64,000 nucleotides of DNA from Candidatus Dormiibacterota bacterium (GTDB lineage Bacteria > Chloroflexota > Dormibacteria > Dormibacterales > Dormibacteraceae): positions 195,069-259,068 of the forward strand of contig PNAG01000019.1 in assembly GCA_003169845.1 (NCBI GenBank). Direction: 5' to 3'. The notes below the pieces were generated by a model. The model saw nothing but the letters and a program-made list of their open reading frames with translations, searched no databases and was not told the DNA's origin. Made by a program: the position numbers and the translations under genes. Shown here piece after piece: positions 60,214 to 64,000 of this stretch. Positions within the stretch are counted from its first letter, which is position 1, and every line of letters begins with the position of its first letter.

Positions 60214-61038
60214 ATGAAGATTCCCCCGATTCCCGCTGAAAGGCTGGCTCCCGCCTCGATGTCTGCGAGGTCAGAGCGCGATCGTAGCTTCCTGTTTTTC
60301 ACAGGCGTGGTGCTGGTCGCGATCGCACTTGGCTTCAAGTCCGAGCTGCTCGGACAGGGACAAGTCTGGGCCCTGAGCCTCGGGATGGTCGTGGTGGCCG
60401 CCCCGGCGATTCTCGGCTACCTGCGCGGGATGGAGGAGTTTCCCCGGATCGAGCACTACATCCCGGTGGCGCTTGGGGCCATCACGCTGGCCGGCCTCTC
60501 CCTGCTGGTGCCGGAGCTCTGGAAGTACCTGGCGCTGACCGCCATGTTCGGCGCCGGCTTCGTCCTGGCCGCGCGCCTCGACTACCTGCGGCTGCGCGAC
60601 GAGGAGAAGCGCGGCCACGTGGTGCTCCAGGAAACGATCCTCATCCTCGCGGTCGCCGGGGCGTACCTCATCATCGTCTCGCTCCATTTCAACGCGATCC
60701 TGCAGCTCCTCTGGATCTTCACCATCACCTTCCTGGCGTCTTATCGCAGCTTCCGGATCAACGGTTCGGCGATCGCTCCCAGGCGAGCCTTCATCTTCTC
60801 GTTGTTCGTGGCTCAGGTCGTCACCTTTCTCGCCTGGGCGATCACCGCGCTGTCGATCTACCTGGTCGTCAACGAGGGCATCTTTGCCGTGATGCTGCTC
60901 CTGGCCTGGTACATCAACCGAGGGCTGGTCCGCCACACCGTGGAAGACAGCTTCAGCCGCAATGTCGTGCTGGAGTACGGCGCCTTCGCAGTGCTGCTGG
61001 CGTACCTGTTCGTCTCGAGCTATCAGCCGGGTCGCTAA
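60214..61038 (+). CDS. Polytopic membrane protein, unknown function
   Basis: A 274-residue protein with about eight membrane helices (for example FLFFTGVVLVAIALGF, VWALSLGMVVVAAPAILGYL, TILILAVAGAYLIIVSL). A hydrophilic loop DYLRLRDEEKRG lies at the centre. I cannot name the family with confidence. It follows the cupin gene by 15 bp and so may belong to the glycan operon. Hairpin 61024-61057 straddles its stop codon. Confidence 0.75.
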   Translation: MKIPPIPAERLAPASMSARSERDRSFLFFTGVVLVAIALGFKSELLGQGQVWALSLGMVVVAAPAILGYLRGMEEFPRIEHYIPVALGAITLAGLSLLVPELWKYLALTAMFGAGFVLAARLDYLRLRDEEKRGHVVLQETILILAVAGAYLIIVSLHFNAILQLLWIFTITFLASYRSFRINGSAIAPRRAFIFSLFVAQVVTFLAWAITALSIYLVVNEGIFAVMLLLAWYINRGLVRHTVEDSFSRNVVLEYGAFAVLLAYLFVSSYQPGR

Positions 61039-61057
61039 CGCGGAATGAACCCGGCTG
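61024..61057. repeat. Solitary A-type hairpin across a stop codon
   Basis: CAGCCGGGT (61024-61032) pairs perfectly with ACCCGGCTG (61049-61057) around a 16-nt loop. The stem equals nine of the ten pairs of hairpin A in R3/R4, and the flank reads (minus strand) GCTAGCGCGGC, also found before hairpin A of R3. The stop TAA (61036-61038) is in the loop. It looks like a decayed or partial family member. Confidence 0.6.
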
Positions 61058-61071
61058 CCCCGCCGCGCTAG

Positions 61072-61782
61072 CTACATACCCAGGTAGGCCCTCTGTACTT
61101 CCTCTGATTCCAGGAGTTCTTTGCCCGTGCCGGTTTGCACGATCACTCCCGTCTCCAGCACGTAGCCCCGGTGCGCGACTTCTAGCGCCTTGTGCGCGTT
61201 CTGCTCGACGAGCAGCACCGGGGTGCCCTGGGCGTTGATCTCGCGCACGATGTTGAAGATCGTCTCGACCAGGATCGGGGCGAGGCCCAGGGACGGCTCG
61301 TCCAGCATCAGCAGCTTCGGCTTGGCCATCAGGGCTCGACCCATCGCGCACATCTGCTGCTCGCCGCCGGACAGCGTGCCGGCGATCTGGTTCGAACGCT
61401 CCTTCAGGCGTGGAAACAGCTCGAACACCCGCTCCATGTCGCGCTTGATCTCCACCGCGTTCTTGCGCGTGTAGGCACCCATTCTGAGGTTGTCGAGCAC
61501 ACTCATACGGGCGAAGAGGCGCCGTCCCTCCGGCGACTGGCAGATACCCAGGTGCACGATGTTTTGCGGCTCGGTACGCGTGATGTCCTTGCCGTTGAAC
61601 GTGATCTTGCCGCCCGCGGGGTGGAGGAGTCCGGAGATCGTGCGCAGCGTTGTGGTCTTGCCGGCTCCATTGGAGCCGATCAGGGCCACCACCTCACCCG
61701 CGTCGACCGTCAGCGAAGCACCTCGCACGGCCTGCACGCGACCGTAGAAAACGTCGATTCCCGAAACTTCCAGCAGCGCCAT
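61072..61782 (-). CDS. livF: Branched-chain amino-acid ABC transporter ATPase LivF
   Basis: A 236-residue ABC ATPase. Walker A is GSNGAGKTTTLRT, the signature is LSGGEQQMCAMGRALM, Walker B is LLMLDEPSLGLAP, and EQNAHKALEVAHRGYVLETG is the characteristic LivF end. It is last gene of the liv operon, 12 bp after livG. It hydrolyses ATP for import of branched-chain amino acids or related compounds. Confidence 0.95.
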   Translation of the reverse strand: MALLEVSGIDVFYGRVQAVRGASLTVDAGEVVALIGSNGAGKTTTLRTISGLLHPAGGKITFNGKDITRTEPQNIVHLGICQSPEGRRLFARMSVLDNLRMGAYTRKNAVEIKRDMERVFELFPRLKERSNQIAGTLSGGEQQMCAMGRALMAKPKLLMLDEPSLGLAPILVETIFNIVREINAQGTPVLLVEQNAHKALEVAHRGYVLETGVIVQTGTGKELLESEEVQRAYLGM

Positions 61783-61794
61783 ATCAGTTGCTGC

Positions 61795-62571
61795 CTAAGC
61801 CGACTTGCCCAGGTAGGCGTCGATCACTCGCTGGTCCTTGCGTACCTCTGCGGGCGGCCCTTCGGCGATCTTCTCGCCGTGGTCGAGCACGACAATGCGC
61901 TGTGAGACCTCCATCACGACTCTCATGTCGTGCTCGATCAGGAACACCGTGATGCCGCGCGAGATTATCTTGTCCACCAACCGCATCAGCTCGACCTTTT
62001 CCTGTGGCGTGAAGCCGGCGGCCGGCTCATCGAGCAGCAGGAGGTGCGGTTCCGTGGCCAGGGCTCGCGCGATCTCGAGCCTCCGCTGCTGCCCGTAAGC
62101 CAGGTTGCGCGCGTAGTTGTCCGCATGGCGTTCGATGCCGACAAAGCGGAGGTGCTCCATCGCCCGCTCAGAAACCTCCCGCTCCTCGCGACGCGCAAAC
62201 GGCGTTCGAAAGATGGCGTCCCACAGCTTTGCCTTCATGCGCACGTGCTCGCCCACTTTGACGTTGTCGAGGGCGCTCATGTACTCGAACAGGCGGATGT
62301 TCTGGAAGGTTCGCGCGATGCCCAGCTGGGCAGTCCGGTACGGCTTGGTGCCGGCGATGTCGCGACCTTCGAACACGACGCGGCCCGCCGTCGGCACATG
62401 CATCCCGGTGATGCAGTTGAACAGCGTCGTCTTGCCGGCACCGTTTGGTCCGATGAGGGCGAACACCTCGCCCTTCGGAACGTCGAAGCTCACCTGATCG
62501 ACAGCGGTCAGGCCGCCGAATCGCTTGATCACGCCCTGCAGCGAAAGGATCGGCTTCTGGTCGGTGCTCAT
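61795..62571 (-). CDS. livG: Branched-chain amino-acid ABC transporter ATPase LivG
   Basis: A 258-residue ABC ATPase. Walker A is GPNGAGKTTLFNCITG, the signature is AYGQQRRLEIARALA, Walker B is LLLLDEPAAGFTP, and EHDMRVVMEVSQRIVVLD is the H-loop block. ATG 62571 overlaps the livM stop (ATGA); the longer upstream frame is a shadow of livM. Confidence 0.95.
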   Translation of the reverse strand: MSTDQKPILSLQGVIKRFGGLTAVDQVSFDVPKGEVFALIGPNGAGKTTLFNCITGMHVPTAGRVVFEGRDIAGTKPYRTAQLGIARTFQNIRLFEYMSALDNVKVGEHVRMKAKLWDAIFRTPFARREEREVSERAMEHLRFVGIERHADNYARNLAYGQQRRLEIARALATEPHLLLLDEPAAGFTPQEKVELMRLVDKIISRGITVFLIEHDMRVVMEVSQRIVVLDHGEKIAEGPPAEVRKDQRVIDAYLGKSA

Positions 62572-63767
62572 GTGGTCACCACGGCGGATTCGTCGTGCAC
62601 GCCACGTTTCAGCTCCTGGGCGCGCAGACGGCTTGGCAGCAGGCCTTGCGGGCGCAGCAGCATGATGCCGACCAGGATCAGGCCGAAAATGATGAACTGG
62701 AGCCGGTGGATGAACTCGGCGATTCCGGGCCATCCGTCGGGCGACGACTGGTTGAGCCAGTCCATCCCGAGGTTGTGGGCCAGGGCCGTCGCCTGGGCGG
62801 GGGCGCCGGGCAGGAAGTAATACAGGACGCTGTAGAGGAGGAGGGCTCCGATCATCGCGCCCGGGATATTCCCCATGCCTCCCAGCACCACCATCGACAG
62901 GATGGTGATGGAGACGATGAAGCTGAAGCTGTCCGGGCTCACGAGTGAGAGCTTGGCGCCGTAAAAGGCTCCGGCGAAGCCGCTGAAGGAGGCTCCGATC
63001 GCGAAGGCGAGCAGCTTGGTGTTGACGGTGTTGACGCCCATCGCCGCGGCGGCCGTCTCGTCTTCACGTACTGCCATCCAGGCGCGGCCAAGCCGTGAGC
63101 TGTACAGGTTGTTCACCCCGATCACCGAGATGACAATGAGGATGACGACCAGGACGTACCACGCGGTCGGGTTGAAGGACACGAACCGGAAGTTGTGCTC
63201 AATTGCCAGCTGCGTGCTTGCCCAGGGACCCGTGATCCAGAACGGAAGCGTCGGGACGTCGAGAGCACTGATCCCGTTCACCCCGCTCGTCCAGTCCTTC
63301 ATGTTGCGGAAGAACCTCGGCACGATCTCGCCGAAACCAAGGGTGACGATGGCGAGGTAGTCGCCCCGCAGTCGCAGCGTGGGAGCGCCCAGAAGAGCGC
63401 CCGCTCCGGCGGCGACGAACATGCCAATCAACAACGCGATCCAGAAGGGGATGTGTACCGCGTGATGGATGGGCGAGCTGATCAGCTGCGCGGAGGCGAG
63501 CATGCCGTACGTGTACGAGCCGATGGCGAAGAACGCGGCGTAGCCGAGGTCCAGCAGGCCGGCGAAGCCGACGACGACGTTGAGCCCGATCGCCAGGAGG
63601 ACGTAAACGCCGCCATCCGCGGCGAGGCTGACCAGGAAATCGCCGTTGCCGCCGTTGGCGAACTGGACGATTCCTGGAAGGGCGAGAGCGCCGATGGCCA
63701 TTACCGTGTATGCGATCGCGTTTGGGTTGCGGGAGTTCTCGCGGACGAACACGCGCAGCCGCTTCAT
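62568..63767 (-). CDS. livM: Branched-chain amino-acid ABC transporter permease LivM
   Basis: A 399-residue permease with about ten membrane helices. The family blocks are NVVVGFAGLLDLGYAAFFAI, RLRGDYLAIVTLGFGEI, and GRAWMAVREDETAAAAMGV (the loop that contacts the ATPases). The hydrophilic tail ends in VHDESAVVTT. It overlaps livH upstream and livG downstream by 4 bp each. Confidence 0.95.
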   Translation of the reverse strand: MKRLRVFVRENSRNPNAIAYTVMAIGALALPGIVQFANGGNGDFLVSLAADGGVYVLLAIGLNVVVGFAGLLDLGYAAFFAIGSYTYGMLASAQLISSPIHHAVHIPFWIALLIGMFVAAGAGALLGAPTLRLRGDYLAIVTLGFGEIVPRFFRNMKDWTSGVNGISALDVPTLPFWITGPWASTQLAIEHNFRFVSFNPTAWYVLVVILIVISVIGVNNLYSSRLGRAWMAVREDETAAAAMGVNTVNTKLLAFAIGASFSGFAGAFYGAKLSLVSPDSFSFIVSITILSMVVLGGMGNIPGAMIGALLLYSVLYYFLPGAPAQATALAHNLGMDWLNQSSPDGWPGIAEFIHRLQFIIFGLILVGIMLLRPQGLLPSRLRAQELKRGVHDESAVVTT

Positions 63768-64000
63768 TTCTCAGGAACCCGCATGCCCAGCAGGCCTGTG
63801 GGCCGGAACACCAGGGTGGCAATCAGTATTCCGAAGATGAGGACCTCGGTCCATGACGAATCGAAGTAGGAGTCGGAGAAGGCGCGGATCAATCCTATGA
63901 GGAGGCCGCCGAGAGCCGCGCCTGGGATGTTGCCGATGCCGCCGAAGACCGCTGCGGTGAAAGCAATCAGTCCGGTGATGAAGCCGAGGAACGGATCCAC
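63764..64000 (-). CDS. livH: LivH permease, C-terminal fragment (cut by window edge)
   Basis: The 78 residues present are the C-terminal part of a LivH-type permease: GGIGNIPGAALGGLLIGLIR is the EAA-like loop conserved in LivH/LivM, followed by the final helix VLIFGILIATLVFRPTGLLG. The 5' part lies beyond position 64000. Its stop overlaps the livM start. The substrate-binding protein gene is expected further right. Confidence 0.88.
   Translation of the reverse strand: MDPFLGFITGLIAFTAAVFGGIGNIPGAALGGLLIGLIRAFSDSYFDSSWTEVLIFGILIATLVFRPTGLLGMRVPEK

Overview
The window is a 64 kb piece of a high-GC bacterial chromosome. Genes are tightly packed, GTG and TTG starts are frequent, and neighbouring genes often overlap by 4 bp (ATGA/GTGA). 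There are no LPS-assembly genes, no phage genes and no transposase. A cytochrome b6f-type complex, type I glutamine synthetase, MMPL exporter, PucR-type regulator and short WDGxxW-motif membrane proteins together suggest an uncultured soil lineage near Chloroflexota/Dormibacterota or deep Actinomycetota. That placement is inference; no rRNA is present to settle it.

Layout. 0-15.5 kb: a membrane protein with a C-terminal helix-turn-helix, DedA, a frameshifted flotillin-like gene, OsmC and MsrA (redox defence), an MFS exporter, a PrsW-like protein paired with a zinc-ribbon membrane protein, an MMPL exporter, a PQQ-propeller lipoprotein and an SGNH hydrolase. 15.5-21 kb: a seven-gene operon joining a membrane haem-type reductase, a NuoF-like flavoprotein, a ferredoxin, the flavin transferase ApbE and a two-component system. 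21-32.8 kb: tRNA-Arg(CCU), a MarR/hydrolase pair, a fused FtsE-FtsX protein next to an M23 peptidase, a cysteine-desulfurase-like enzyme, a GAF/PucR regulator, a divergent SecY paralogue, glnA and thioredoxin. 32.8-41.9 kb: a membrane glycosyltransferase, trpS with a Rieske/cytochrome b6/subunit IV operon, a flippase, a DEDDh exonuclease and DNA polymerase IV. 41.9-53.1 kb: nucleotide-sugar and glycan genes (rmlA, C, B; UDP-sugar dehydrogenases; UDP-xylose synthase; glycosyltransferases). 53.1-60.2 kb: apt, ahcY, patatin, metK, then manC, phosphohexomutase and a cupin. 61-64 kb: a branched-chain amino-acid ABC transporter running off the right edge.

How they work together. The glycosyltransferases, flippase, rml genes, ugd/uxs and manC/PMM form a dispersed surface-polysaccharide system. 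ahcY, apt and metK form a methyl cycle in which metK is translationally coupled to manC. The b6f-type complex and the ApbE operon are two separate membrane electron-transfer modules.

The most unusual feature is a family of nine intergenic elements (about 130-210 bp). Each has two or three hairpins whose stems differ between copies yet stay paired. One end repeatedly abuts or supplies the stop codon of a neighbouring gene, and near 47 kb the element is tandemly amplified together with the start of an epimerase gene.
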